A stretch of DNA of 64,000 nucleotides from Mucilaginibacter sabulilitoris (GCF_034262375.1 NZ_CP139558.1:2852001-2916000); one strand, 5' to 3'; positions 35,398-45,025 are shown, counted from the stretch's first letter. Numbers and translations are program-made. Notes: generated by a model from the letters alone, not told the origin.

Positions 35398-35809
35398 TGG
35401 TGTTGTAAACTAATGGTTAATAATAGATTAGTATAACTCCAATACGTTGTGAAAATAGCCTTAGGTTGCCTGTCTCGAAAAATAATATCAAAAAATAAAA
35501 TATAATTTCACTGTAAAATTCGCCGGTAGGTTTTGGTATGGTACTACTATCTGATACCTCCTTTTGTAATATGGGTAAGCGCATTTAAACAGGAAAGTTT
35601 ATTAACTTCAACAGCGATATGGGCATTATCCTGAAAACCATCAGAGTAATGGTTCAGTTAAAAGGCAAATAATCCCGGCTAACCATTATTTAGCGCGGCA
35701 TAGCGAAATAACTTATTATTTAAAGTTAAGCTATAGGGTATCAAATGATTTCCCGTAAACTTGCATATTTGCTTGTAACGAATACAGCAATTGATCGTCA
35801 TATCATAAT
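35398..35809. other. 412-base gap before the ECF sigma gene
   Basis: Divergent gap between the COG4315 lipoprotein and the sigma gene. I see no open frame worth reporting, no strong hairpin and no full TTG-N19/20-TAnnTTTG promoter. The sigma promoter may be of another class. Confidence 0.4.
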
Positions 35810-36397
35810 ATGCAGCGCTACCAGCCCCAAACAGCAACTGATCATCAGCTATTAGAATTGATCCGAAAGGACCACCGGGGGGCGTTTACAGAACTATATA
35901 ACAGGTACTGGGATAAGCTTTTTACGGTTGCCATGCACCGGCTCAACGACGAGCATGAGGCCGAAGAAGTAGTGCAGGAGGTGTTTTTAAGCCTCTGGCA
36001 GCGCCGCGCATCTGTACAGCTTACCCATAGTATTAATACCTATCTGTCCGTAGCGGTTAAATACCGCATCATTAATCACCTTGATAAACAATACCGTAAA
36101 AAGCAGCATATAGAACACCTTACCATAAGCTCACCGCTGGGCGAAGACAGCACCAACCGCTGGTTGTCAGAAAAAGAACTCAGGGCACAGCTGGAACAGA
36201 GCATAAGCCAGTTGCCCGAAAAATGCCGTATCGTGTTCCTGCTAAGCCGGGATGAACATAAGACCAATGCCCAGATAGCCGCCGAATTAAACATTGCTGA
36301 AAAAACGGTTGAGGCCCACATGACCAAAGCATTAAGTACCCTTCGGCAAAGCCTCAACTTATCCGTTCCGATTTTGATTTATCTTCTTGGTAAATAA
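35810..36397 (+). CDS. ECF sigma factor (Bacteroidetes expansion family)
   Basis: A 195-residue RNA polymerase sigma-70 factor of the ECF group. Region 2 is FTELYNRYWDKLFTVAMHRL with DEHEAEEVVQEVFLSLWQRR for -10 recognition, and region 4 is LPEKCRIVFLLSRDEHKTNA then IAEKTVEAHMTKAL for -35 recognition. Family members usually sit next to a FecR anti-sigma gene and a TonB receptor and turn on uptake of a specific glycan or siderophore. Here a 3.6-kb block on the opposite strand lies between it and the fecR at 40343. Confidence 0.95.
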   Translation: MQRYQPQTATDHQLLELIRKDHRGAFTELYNRYWDKLFTVAMHRLNDEHEAEEVVQEVFLSLWQRRASVQLTHSINTYLSVAVKYRIINHLDKQYRKKQHIEHLTISSPLGEDSTNRWLSEKELRAQLEQSISQLPEKCRIVFLLSRDEHKTNAQIAAELNIAEKTVEAHMTKALSTLRQSLNLSVPILIYLLGK

Positions 36398-36443
36398 TTT
36401 ACTTTTTTCGGGTATACCAAAAGCTTTTCTATAACATTTCACG

Positions 36444-36509
36444 ATGACCAATTTTTACCAAATTGACGATAAACGAATTTTGGAGCTCATCAGGCATCCG
36501 GGATATTAG
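36444..36509 (+). pseudogene. Possible truncated start of a gene behind the sigma factor
   Basis: ATG 36444 opens 21 codons (MTNFYQIDDKRILELIRHPGY) 46 nt after the sigma stop, then meets a stop inside the 3' end of the convergent SRPBCC gene. The position and the IDDKRILELI wording recall FecR N-termini, so it may be the remnant of a cut anti-sigma gene. Too short to prove. Confidence 0.25.
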
Positions 36510-36939
36510 GTTCTACCAGTTTAACCAGTTTTTCCAACGATTCCTGCCAGCCCAGGTAACACATTTCGACAGGTATCATCGAAGGTATTCCCTCCTGCAG
36601 CACTTTTAATTCAGTACCTACAGAAGTTTTTTGAAGCCAGACAGAAGTAGTCATGACACCAGGTAGGTTTGGGTCATCAAATTTGTCGGTATATTTCAGG
36701 AACTCATTTGGCTTTATTTCCAAATATTCTCCGCCAAAGGAATGGCTGTTACCGGTTGTAAAATTGTGAAATGACATTTTATAAGTACCGCCTACCCGAA
36801 CGTTCATGTCGTGTACGGTACAAAGAAAGCCATAAGGCGGCAACCAGGAAGCGATAGCCGTGGTTTCGGTAAAGGCGCGATATACCTTTTCAGGTGAAGC
36901 CTTAATAACTCTGTGCAATGAAACTTTGTTGTCTGACAT
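36490..36939 (-). CDS. SRPBCC/AHSA1 family protein
   Basis: A 149-residue START-like protein. ATG 36939 (MSDNKVSLHRVIKASPEKVY) is the natural start; the longer frame adds 39 unrelated residues. Typical are VYRAFTETTAIASWLPPYGF, VGGTYKMSFHNF, GGEYLEIKPNEFLKYTD and the C-terminal GWQESLEKLVKLVE helix that closes the ligand cavity. The family includes Aha1-like and many small-ligand binding proteins of unknown ligand. First of four minus-strand genes between sigma and fecR. Confidence 0.9.
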   Translation of the reverse strand: MSDNKVSLHRVIKASPEKVYRAFTETTAIASWLPPYGFLCTVHDMNVRVGGTYKMSFHNFTTGNSHSFGGEYLEIKPNEFLKYTDKFDDPNLPGVMTTSVWLQKTSVGTELKVLQEGIPSMIPVEMCYLGWQESLEKLVKLVEPNIPDA

Positions 36940-37160
36940 AAAAATCATTTTTTTTGTTCCTACTCGTTTGGCTTTTCGTATCGCCCGTTTTTTGCAGGTG
37001 GTAGCTGCTCCACTGTTATTGATTAGTTGCTTTAACAAAGATGCAAGTAAAAACAACTATGGAACAGGGTTGTATACGACAATTTATGATCAATTTGCGA
37101 CAGCTTGGCCTGGTTATTAGCGATCATAGTATTCCAACATTTTTTTGTGAGAAGATAACT

Positions 37161-38123
37161 TTACGGAATTATCACCAGTCTTTTTCCTGCCAGGTCATCC
37201 CGCTGCCAGGCCTCTGCAATAGCGCTCAGTGGCACCCGCTCAATATCCATATAAAATTTACCCTCCTTCATCCAGTTCCAAACATTGCTTATTTCATCGG
37301 CAAGCACTTCATTCGGGATTTTTCCAATACCCATTAATTCAAGACCGGAAGTACGCAAAGCCGATCCTGTAAGAGAGACAGAGGAGCCCGCTTTTTCGCC
37401 TATCTGGATATATCGGATCCTTCGTTTAGCAAAACCGGCTTCCCCGGGGATAAACGTATTCATTAATACTTCGGCCGGGTGTCCCCATAAAAAATCAATC
37501 ACAACGTCATATCCATTCTCTCCTGCCGCTGCTGTAAATGCTTCGGCTAACTGATTATCTGGTTGTTGCAGGTTTATCACCTCATCAGCTCCCAATGTTG
37601 ATAATAGTTTCAATGAATCTTCATTCCTTCCCGTTCCAACTACTTTACCGGCGCCGAGTAATTTGGCTACCTGTACAGCTATCCTGCCCGAAACTCCGGT
37701 AGCCCCATTTATTAAAACAGTTTCGCCCGGCTGCAATTTGGCCGAATATTTTAAAGGCAACAACGAGGTAAGTACTGATGGCGGAATAGCCGCCGCACTC
37801 GCCGCGTCAATGCCATCAGGAACAGGAAAAGTATAACCTGCAATTGTTTTTTCGGCAAAAGCACCGTATGGGCGCTTTATATCGCCAAAGCTTACAAGTC
37901 TGCCATCTTCCGTCATGCCAACTCCGTCGGTTCCTGCAATGGCCGGGAACTGCGGGAATAGTTTTTTACTTGAGTAATGAGTGCCGTTTACCGTTACCTT
38001 GTCAAAATTTTCGAGTACACTCGCTTTTACATCAATCAGGGTGCCGCCTTCACCTGCTGCAGGCTCCTGAAAATCTTTGTATTGGGGTATATCACCCAAT
38101 TTGGTAATTACTGCTGCTTTCAT
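37161..38123 (-). CDS. Quinone reductase-like medium-chain dehydrogenase
   Basis: A 320-residue medium-chain dehydrogenase/reductase of the quinone oxidoreductase type. The GroES-like half is residues 1-120 (FPAIAGTDGVGM, GAFAEKTIAG), and the NADPH motif NGATGVSGRIAVQVAKLLGA is at about 129-148, then GADEVINL and VVIDFLWGHPAEVL. There is no Cys set for a structural zinc, so I prefer NADPH-dependent quinone or enone reductase over zinc alcohol dehydrogenase. Substrate unknown. A Crp-type regulator follows on the same strand. Confidence 0.88.
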   Translation of the reverse strand: MKAAVITKLGDIPQYKDFQEPAAGEGGTLIDVKASVLENFDKVTVNGTHYSSKKLFPQFPAIAGTDGVGMTEDGRLVSFGDIKRPYGAFAEKTIAGYTFPVPDGIDAASAAAIPPSVLTSLLPLKYSAKLQPGETVLINGATGVSGRIAVQVAKLLGAGKVVGTGRNEDSLKLLSTLGADEVINLQQPDNQLAEAFTAAAGENGYDVVIDFLWGHPAEVLMNTFIPGEAGFAKRRIRYIQIGEKAGSSVSLTGSALRTSGLELMGIGKIPNEVLADEISNVWNWMKEGKFYMDIERVPLSAIAEAWQRDDLAGKRLVIIP

Positions 38124-38193
38124 TTCTGTTTTGTTTTAAGCAAATTTCTGCAGCAGGTGTAACAACAACGATAACAATTGTTAAGAAATGAAA

Positions 38194-38775
38194 TCAGCGT
38201 ATTTTTTCTTTAATCACCTTATTGCGGATACGGCTAAGCGAAACCGATGTAATACCCAAATACGATGCGATATAATGTTGCGGTATCCGCTGAATCAAAT
38301 GCGGTTTCTCTTTTAGCAAATTAATATAGCGCTGTTGGGGCGTATCGCGTATAAAGGACAGAAACTCGCGCATGTAATAAAGCTGCCGCTCAAACATGGC
38401 GTCTATCATTGTTTTTAAAAAAGCTGCCTCATCTCCTAATTCCGTCATTATCAGGTCGAAATTTTTTTTACTGAGCACCTGAATAACTGACGGCTCAATG
38501 GCTTCAATAGTAAACATGCTGGGTATACCCTTCATGAAACTGTCGGCCGATGATATAACCTGATTTTCAAACGCAAATTGAAAGGTAACATCGCGGCCAT
38601 TATTGTTAAACCATATCCGGAGGCAGCCTTTTTCAATAAAGAAGGACCGTTTTGATACCTGGCCTTCTTTTAAAAGTACGGTCTTGGCAGGTACTTCAAT
38701 ACGTTCATACAAACCGGCATAGGCATCCATACGGTTGGTAAGGTGAGGAGCTTTTTGCTTAAACTGATCAAACAT
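38194..38775 (-). CDS. Crp/Fnr family transcriptional regulator
   Basis: A 193-residue cyclic-nucleotide-binding-domain regulator. Residues about 20-115 form the cNMP beta-roll (VLLKEGQVSKRSFFIEKGCL), followed by the dimer helix, and the C-terminal HTH is IPQHYIASYLGITSVSLSRI. It lacks the Cys set of Fnr, so it is no iron-sulfur sensor. The Bacteroidota subgroup of this type has a shortened N-terminus and unknown effector. It is 70 nt upstream of the quinone reductase on the same strand, which it may control. Confidence 0.92.
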   Translation of the reverse strand: MFDQFKQKAPHLTNRMDAYAGLYERIEVPAKTVLLKEGQVSKRSFFIEKGCLRIWFNNNGRDVTFQFAFENQVISSADSFMKGIPSMFTIEAIEPSVIQVLSKKNFDLIMTELGDEAAFLKTMIDAMFERQLYYMREFLSFIRDTPQQRYINLLKEKPHLIQRIPQHYIASYLGITSVSLSRIRNKVIKEKIR

Positions 38776-38913
38776 GTGTAATGCTATATGGAGAAGTCAA
38801 TGCGGTTGAAGTTACAAACTTTTAATACGATAGTTCGCTTTTAATGGCTTACCATTTTCACTTATGATAGCGTAAAGGGCTAAATAACTATCATAAATAA
38901 AATCTTAAATATT

Positions 38914-40065
38914 TCATTTCTTAGTTTCATGCTGCCTGATGTATTCGGCGGCGGCGCTGTTTTGGGGATTTAATTCGAGCGAATGTTTATAGTTTTTTAT
39001 GGCATTTTCCTCGTCGCCCAGCTGGGCATAGGCATAAGCTTCACTATAATAGACCTTGAAACTTTCGGGATGAAGCATAGTATTCAGCTTAAATACTTCC
39101 AGAGCTTTTTGCTTCTCGCCTCTGCGCAGTAACTGGTATCCCCAAGAATTGATATCTTCTTCAGAATGGTAATAGGCAATATCTGCTTTCTTTTCATCAT
39201 TTTCAGCTTTAAAGCTGTATTCGAAAGCACGTTTAAAAAGCCGGTTGCGCTCTTCATCGTTAACCAGTAACGCATATTCATTTACAATCGCCTCAACTGC
39301 TAAAGCAGGGTTATCCTCAAAAATGTAATGGCCTGTACCATAAGCAATCATGCCTTTTCTATTTGGGTTTGACTCCCCAAAATCCTGGTGACAGCGTTTC
39401 CAATCGCGAATATCGGTAGAGTCACTAAAAGGTGTTTTATCAGATACTATATCCAAAACAGGAATATTTAAAGGGAAAGGTGCTTTTCGCATCACTTCTA
39501 TAGTATTTAAAAAATCCATTGATATATAATAATTACCAGGGTCTTTTTTAGATTTAACTTGCCTGTCAATAATGGCTTGAGTAGCCTTTACTCGTTTGTC
39601 GTTGTAAAAACACATGTGTGCAGCATCAAATAATACAGCTGCTTTTACTTTTTCCGGGTTTCTTGACGCATATAAAGTGGCGTAAAAGCCACCGAGCGAA
39701 TGGGCGGCCAGCATAATGTTTCCTTCGTACCCCAACTTTTTCAATGCAATTTCTAAGCCCTTGATACCATTCAAAATTCCGTGTTTATTGGTGTCGATTT
39801 CACTTTTTCCGAAACCTGCCCTATCGTAGGTAATTAGTGTAGCGCCGGTAATCCCGGCAATTGGATTCAGTAGTTGGTTCCAAACCGTGCCATCGTTTCC
39901 ACCGCCCGATTCAAATAGTATCGGCACACCCGCTCCCCTGATAATATGGAAATGTAGCCGATATCCCCCTGCGTCTATTAAAGTATCTACAGTGTTTTGT
40001 GCATCTGCATTTTTTTGTGAGCAAACCAGGATAGCAAATAAAGAGAACACAAAAATTGATTTCAT
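38914..40065 (-). CDS. Exported alpha/beta hydrolase with C-terminal TPR repeats
   Basis: A 383-residue exported protein (signal peptide to about KNADAQ). The alpha/beta hydrolase part has GVPILFESGGGNDGTVWNQL, TYDRAGFGKSE, and the nucleophile elbow AAHSLGGFYA, with AYGTGHYIFEDNP for the catalytic His. About residues 260-383 are TPR-like helices (AYAYAQLGDEENAIKNYKHS, then ELNPQNSAAAEYI). Such hydrolase-TPR fusions are common in Bacteroidota; substrate unknown. First-transcribed gene of the inverted block. Confidence 0.88.
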   Translation of the reverse strand: MKSIFVFSLFAILVCSQKNADAQNTVDTLIDAGGYRLHFHIIRGAGVPILFESGGGNDGTVWNQLLNPIAGITGATLITYDRAGFGKSEIDTNKHGILNGIKGLEIALKKLGYEGNIMLAAHSLGGFYATLYASRNPEKVKAAVLFDAAHMCFYNDKRVKATQAIIDRQVKSKKDPGNYYISMDFLNTIEVMRKAPFPLNIPVLDIVSDKTPFSDSTDIRDWKRCHQDFGESNPNRKGMIAYGTGHYIFEDNPALAVEAIVNEYALLVNDEERNRLFKRAFEYSFKAENDEKKADIAYYHSEEDINSWGYQLLRRGEKQKALEVFKLNTMLHPESFKVYYSEAYAYAQLGDEENAIKNYKHSLELNPQNSAAAEYIRQHETKK

Positions 40066-40342
40066 TTTATGGATAATATAAATGGTTGTAATCCAATGTC
40101 CTAAAAATCATTCCAAAATCTTAAATGATTTTTTATCAACTGATTAAAGATTATTTATAAAAGGAATATTGTATCACAACCGAACAGTAATGTGCGGTTA
40201 TAAAAGTACACTGAGCCACCATAAGTAAAAAGACGCATCCCGATGGAGAAGAAGATTTAAAGATACTGTAAATTTTTTTTCATTATCACTAAGGGTAAAC
40301 CAGGCATTGGCTGACTATAGCTGTAAAGACACCAGAATTTAA

Positions 40343-41314
40343 ATGGATAATAACAGCTTTAACCCCGAAGAACTTGCGCATACATGGCTTGCAGGCACCC
40401 TCTCGCCCCAGGAACAGGCGTGGTTTGAGCAATGGTATGCTGATTTTAATGACGAAGAGTTACTGCTATCCGAAAGTAAATATACCTCGGCGGATCAGAT
40501 CAAGTCAACCATTTTAAATGCGCTTAACGCCCGGATAGATGAAGAGCCGAAAGCGCCGGTAAAAGTGGTTCATTTATGGCGCAGGATAGCTGTTGCCGCA
40601 GCTGTTGTATTTGCATTTGGTCTGGGTGCGTTTTACCATGTTCCGTTGCTAAACCTGGTTGATCCGGTAAAGCAGGTGCAACTGGTCACTGCTGCGGGCC
40701 AGCACCGGCAGATAAATCTGCCCGATGGTACACGCGTTTGGCTCAGTCCGTCTAGTACCATAAGCTATCCCGAAACATTCAGGGACAAGCAACGTAATAT
40801 AAATATTGAAGGCGAGGCCTATTTTGAGGTGGTGCATGATAAGAGCCATCCATTCGTTATTCAATCGGGCGCGGTAAAAACAGTGGTTTTGGGCACCAGT
40901 TTTGATGTACGGGCCTATCCTAAAGCCGCCTCAGTGGAGGTTACTGTGGTAAGTGGCAAAGTAGGGGTGTCGGCAAATACGGTTAAGCAGCCCGAAATGG
41001 TTACCGCCAATCAACGTACCATATACCAAAAAGCCACGGCCCGTCTCATAACAGAAAATTATCCCGATGCGGTTAAATTCTTAAATCAGCGTAAAGGCAT
41101 ATTTGATTTTAAGGGAGCCTCATTACAGCAGGTTTGCAGTGAGTTGGAAACACAATATGGTATCCATATCAGTTTAGCGCCCGGATTAACAGCAAAGGCC
41201 TTTTATGGTCGACTGCAAACAACAGCTCCAGTAAACCACACGCTTGATAAGCTGTGCGCCGTAATGGAAACCCGCTGGGAAAAACATGGTGAAACTTACC
41301 TGTTGCACCTTTAA
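40343..41314 (+). CDS. FecR-type anti-sigma factor
   Basis: A 323-residue membrane anti-sigma factor. N-terminal cytoplasmic part (residues 1-80) with HTWLAGTLSPQEQAWFEQW that should bind the sigma factor, one membrane span at about 82-98, then the periplasmic FecR domain (LPDGTRVWLSPSSTISYPE, EGEAYFEVVHDKSHPF, VLGTSFDVRAYP) and a DUF4974-like tail from about 250 (FDFKGASLQQVCSELETQYG). In this cell-surface signalling type the TonB receptor (next gene) signals through FecR to an ECF sigma factor. The nearest sigma gene is 3.9 kb away at 35810, and no sigma gene directly precedes it. Confidence 0.95.
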   Translation: MDNNSFNPEELAHTWLAGTLSPQEQAWFEQWYADFNDEELLLSESKYTSADQIKSTILNALNARIDEEPKAPVKVVHLWRRIAVAAAVVFAFGLGAFYHVPLLNLVDPVKQVQLVTAAGQHRQINLPDGTRVWLSPSSTISYPETFRDKQRNINIEGEAYFEVVHDKSHPFVIQSGAVKTVVLGTSFDVRAYPKAASVEVTVVSGKVGVSANTVKQPEMVTANQRTIYQKATARLITENYPDAVKFLNQRKGIFDFKGASLQQVCSELETQYGIHISLAPGLTAKAFYGRLQTTAPVNHTLDKLCAVMETRWEKHGETYLLHL

Positions 41315-41397
41315 ACAACATGATTTATTTACACCAACTACCAATAACAAAACAGCTATGAACTTTTAGCATCGCCCTGCACACCTATGAAAAAAAA

Positions 41398-41424
41398 GCC
41401 CGGTTCAGCGAAACAGAACCGGGC
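41398..41424 (-). terminator. Minus-strand intrinsic terminator between fecR and the TonB receptor
   Basis: GCCCGGTTC (41398-41406) and GAACCGGGC (41416-41424) form a perfect 9-bp stem. The run of A before it (about 41390-41397) becomes a U8 tract on the minus strand, so as a terminator it works only there; plus-strand reading has no U-run. Confidence 0.65.
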
Positions 41425-41496
41425 GAGTATTTAACGCTTTAGCCCGTCATTGCCTTCGAAAACTAATGACCGGTTATTATTAAACCCCTTAAAGTT

Positions 41497-44178
41497 ATGA
41501 AAAAAAACGGACCGATAAGGTTCCCTAACCTGATTTACCCTTTAATGAAATTACACCAGTTACTAAGATTATTTTTTTGTATTTCGGCTTTAGTTACCGC
41601 AGGCAGTTTGGCTGCCCTGGCACAATCACCCCTTGATAAAACAGTTACTCTCAGTTTTAATGATGTACCCCTTAAACAGGCGTTTGATAAGCTAACAGCC
41701 GCCAGTGGGGTACGGTTTACCTATAACGAGGCCGTTGCGGCCAGTAAAGTTAAACTAACCATTAACGCGCAGGCGCAAAGCCTGAAACAGGTACTTGATG
41801 TGGCGCTTGCTAATTACCCCTATAACTATGCTCAACTGGACCAGGATATCCTGATACGCTATGATGCCGAAAAGCTAAAAAAGTCCGTCGCCGGCCCGGC
41901 GGCAAAACCGGCAGCAGGAAAACACACCATCAGCGGGACCGTTACATCCAAACAGTCTGGTGAAACCATGATCGGTGCGACTGTTCGTGTAGCCGACGGC
42001 AACCAGGGAACTGCGACCAATGGCTATGGTTTTTATTCACTTACCTTGCCGGCAGGTGATCATCAGTTAGTAATTAGCGCCATAGGTCAAAAAACAGCTG
42101 TTATACCTGTTTCGCTTACCCAGGATAAAAAACTGAATATTGCGCTCGAAGATAACGCGCAGGAATTGGAGACCGTGACCATAACCGCTACACAGAAAGG
42201 TGCACGTGATTTGAAAAGCCCCCAGATGGGTGTGGAACAGCTTAGCATTAAGGAGATCAACAACGTGCCGGTATTGCTTGGCGAACATGACGTAATTAAA
42301 ACCATACAATTATTGCCCGGCATTAAATCTGCAGGTGAGGGAAGCGGCGGCTTTTATGTACGCGGCGGGGCAACCGATCAGAATTTGCTCATGCTTGACG
42401 AGGCTACGGTATATAACGCATCGCACCTGCTTGGTTTCTTTTCTACGTTTAACTCCGATGCTATCAAGAACGTAAGCGTTTATAAAGGCGATATGCCCGC
42501 ACAATACGGCGGCAGGCTGTCGTCTGTAATAGATGTTAAAATGAACGATGGTAATAACCAGAAGTTTGGGGTAAGCGGCGGCGTGGGCGTTATAGCGGCC
42601 AGGCTTAATGTGGAAGGGCCTATTCAAAAGGGAAAATCATCATTCCTGATATCGGCACGCCGTACTTACGCCGATATGTTCCTGAAATTTGCCAAGGATA
42701 CCACCATAAACCGCAGCAAGCTATATTTTTATGATTTGAATGCCAAGGCTAATTATGTTTTGGGCGACAGGGACCGCATTTATCTTTCCGGCTATTTTGG
42801 TAAGGATGTATTATCGGCCGATAATGTGGCCGGTATTAATTGGGGTAACACCACAGGCACGCTGCGATGGAACCACATTTTTAATAATCGTTTCTTCTCC
42901 AACACATCGCTTATTTACAGTAATTATGATTATGAGATTCACCTGAAACAGGATGTTAATAATTACAACATCACCTCGCGCATCAGGGACTGGAACCTGA
43001 AAGAGGATATGCAATATGAACTGGGCGACAATCATTCGCTGAGTTTTGGGATTAACAGCGTTTACCATACCATTAAACCCGGTGAAATATCGGCCACGGG
43101 GAACTCGGGTGTCGTATCGCAAAACCTGGAAACCCGCTTTGCCTGGGATAACGCCGCATACCTAAGCGATACCTGGAAAGCTACCGACCGCTTTAGTTTA
43201 ACATATGGCGTACGTTTATCGGCCTTTAGCGTTATAGGGCCAGGTACTTATTATAATGTTGATGCCAACGGCGATATAACCGATTCCAAACGTTACAGTT
43301 CGGGGCAGGTGGTTAAAACTTATGTAAATCCAGAGCCGCGTGTGGCCGCAGCGTTTCAGCTGAATGATGTAAGCTCGGTTAAGGCATCTTACGCTCGCAA
43401 CGCGCAAAACCTGCACCTCATCAGTAACTCAACCCCGGGTTCGCCTACAGATAAATGGGTAGCAAGTACCAACCTTATTAAACCCGAGTTGGCCGACCAG
43501 TTTTCGGTAGGATACTATCGCGACCTGAGCGAGCATAAATATGAGTTTACCGTTGAAACCTACTATAAATTGCTACAAAATCAGGTCGATTATCGTAATG
43601 GGGCCAATATTTTTACCAATCAGCCAATTGAAACCCAGTTGCTGTATGGCAAAGGCAGGGCTTACGGAGCTGAATTCTATATTAAGAAAAAAACCGGTCG
43701 TTTAACGGGTTGGGTTAGCTATACGCTCTCTAAATCAGAACGTCTTATTGATGGTATTAACGACAATCAATGGTATAATGCCCGGCAGGACAGGACACAT
43801 GACCTGGCCGTGGTAGGTATATACAAACTGAATGAAAAGTGGACATTATCTGCCAATTTTGTTTTCTATACCGGTGATGCGGTTACTTACCCCAGCGGCA
43901 AGTACCAGGTTGATGGGGCTACTTACTACCTGTATTCAGACCGTAACGGATCGAGGATGCCAGCCTATCACAGGCTTGATCTTGGCGCTACCAAACAGCT
44001 AAAGAAAACCAAAAAGTTTAGCTCAGAGCTGAGTTTTAGTTTATATAACGCATACGGCAACCGCAATGCCTACCGCATATTTTTCAGAGATAACAAAGAT
44101 GATCCGAACAGAACAGAGGCGGTAAAAACCACTTTATTTACGTTTGTACCCTCAATTACTTATAACTTTAAATTTTAA
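41497..44178 (+). CDS. TonB-dependent receptor with STN and carboxypeptidase-regulatory domains
   Basis: An 893-residue outer-membrane receptor. ATG 41497 gives a long N-terminus; ATG 41545 (MKLHQLLRLFFCISALV) is also possible. Order: signal peptide to about LAALAQ, STN signalling domain (TVTLSFNDVPLKQAFDKLTA), carboxypeptidase-regulatory-like domain (HTISGTVTSKQSGETMIGAT), plug (GGFYVRGGATDQNLLMLDEA), and a beta-barrel ending in ITYNFKF. The STN domain contacts FecR, so uptake and signalling are coupled. The receptor is shorter than classic SusC proteins (over 1000) and is followed by DUF4249, not SusD. Confidence 0.95.
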   Translation: MKKNGPIRFPNLIYPLMKLHQLLRLFFCISALVTAGSLAALAQSPLDKTVTLSFNDVPLKQAFDKLTAASGVRFTYNEAVAASKVKLTINAQAQSLKQVLDVALANYPYNYAQLDQDILIRYDAEKLKKSVAGPAAKPAAGKHTISGTVTSKQSGETMIGATVRVADGNQGTATNGYGFYSLTLPAGDHQLVISAIGQKTAVIPVSLTQDKKLNIALEDNAQELETVTITATQKGARDLKSPQMGVEQLSIKEINNVPVLLGEHDVIKTIQLLPGIKSAGEGSGGFYVRGGATDQNLLMLDEATVYNASHLLGFFSTFNSDAIKNVSVYKGDMPAQYGGRLSSVIDVKMNDGNNQKFGVSGGVGVIAARLNVEGPIQKGKSSFLISARRTYADMFLKFAKDTTINRSKLYFYDLNAKANYVLGDRDRIYLSGYFGKDVLSADNVAGINWGNTTGTLRWNHIFNNRFFSNTSLIYSNYDYEIHLKQDVNNYNITSRIRDWNLKEDMQYELGDNHSLSFGINSVYHTIKPGEISATGNSGVVSQNLETRFAWDNAAYLSDTWKATDRFSLTYGVRLSAFSVIGPGTYYNVDANGDITDSKRYSSGQVVKTYVNPEPRVAAAFQLNDVSSVKASYARNAQNLHLISNSTPGSPTDKWVASTNLIKPELADQFSVGYYRDLSEHKYEFTVETYYKLLQNQVDYRNGANIFTNQPIETQLLYGKGRAYGAEFYIKKKTGRLTGWVSYTLSKSERLIDGINDNQWYNARQDRTHDLAVVGIYKLNEKWTLSANFVFYTGDAVTYPSGKYQVDGATYYLYSDRNGSRMPAYHRLDLGATKQLKKTKKFSSELSFSLYNAYGNRNAYRIFFRDNKDDPNRTEAVKTTLFTFVPSITYNFKF

Positions 44179-44183
44179 TTACC

Positions 44184-45005
44184 ATGCATATTACACGTTT
44201 TTCTGCCTTATTCATACTGCTGGCCGTGTTTAGCTCCTGCGAAAAGGCGATAGACCTGAAACTGGAGAACAGCGACCCCAAATACGTGATTGAAGGCACC
44301 GTTACCAACGAAGCCGGCGGCGCCAAAGTGCTGTTAAGCCAGTCGAAGAAATTTACCGACGACAATACCTTCATTGGCGTAAGTGGCGGCCAGGTTAGTG
44401 TGGAAGCTGACGGCACTGTTTATCAGTTTGAAGCTACCGGTACCGGTGTTTACCAAAACACGGCACTAACCGGCATCCCTGGCCATACCTATCACTTAAA
44501 GGTTAAGCTGAACGATAAAACGTTCACCTCTGCAAGCACCATGCCTCAACCGGTAAGTTTGGATAGTATTTATGTAGTGAATGATGAATTTGCAACCAAT
44601 AAGGATGGCAGCAAAATGCGCCTTGCTACGGTTAAATATAAAGATCCTGCTGATATACAAAACTATTACAGGTTTGTACAATATATTGATAACAAAAAGG
44701 AGAAAACCGTTTTTGTTGATGAAGATGAATTTACCAACGGGCAAACTGTGAACAGCCGCCTCAACTATGATAATGATAATGAGGACCCCGCCCGCGAGAT
44801 CAGGGCAGGTAAGCAGCTAATGGTAGAGATGCAGTGCATTGACGCGGCGGTTTATAAATACTTTTTCAGCCTTACTACCGGTGCCTCCGGCGATGGCAAT
44901 AACGCGGCCCCCTCAAACCCGATGAGTAATATCTCCGGAGGTGGCCTGGGCTATTTTAGTGCCTATACCGTAACCCGTAAAACACTAACCGTTCCCCAAA
45001 ATTGA
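44184..45005 (+). CDS. DUF4249 lipoprotein
   Basis: A 273-residue lipoprotein whose leader ends FSSCEK. DUF4249 marks are KYVIEGTVTNEAGGAKVLLS, PGHTYHLKVKLNDKTFTSAS, YRFVQYIDNK, and the C-terminal NPMSNISGGGLGYFSAYTV. DUF4249 proteins follow TonB receptors in many Bacteroidota and probably act as the extracellular lid or ligand-binding partner in place of SusD. It starts 5 nt after the receptor stop. Confidence 0.93.
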   Translation: MHITRFSALFILLAVFSSCEKAIDLKLENSDPKYVIEGTVTNEAGGAKVLLSQSKKFTDDNTFIGVSGGQVSVEADGTVYQFEATGTGVYQNTALTGIPGHTYHLKVKLNDKTFTSASTMPQPVSLDSIYVVNDEFATNKDGSKMRLATVKYKDPADIQNYYRFVQYIDNKKEKTVFVDEDEFTNGQTVNSRLNYDNDNEDPAREIRAGKQLMVEMQCIDAAVYKYFFSLTTGASGDGNNAAPSNPMSNISGGGLGYFSAYTVTRKTLTVPQN

Positions 45006-45025
45006 TCTGATTTTTCAGAATATGC

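Noticed and set aside
36940..37056. Longer N-terminus for the SRPBCC gene
   Set aside because: The 39 extra residues are basic and unlike the family; MSDNKVSLHRVIKASPEKVY is the normal start.
36398..40342. Insertion sequence or transposon ends around the inverted block between sigma and fecR
   Set aside because: I looked for terminal inverted repeats or target-site copies at both borders and found none by eye.
41398..41424. Plus-strand terminator ending the fecR transcript
   Set aside because: The stem is followed by GAGTATTT on the plus strand without a U-run; only the minus strand has U8.
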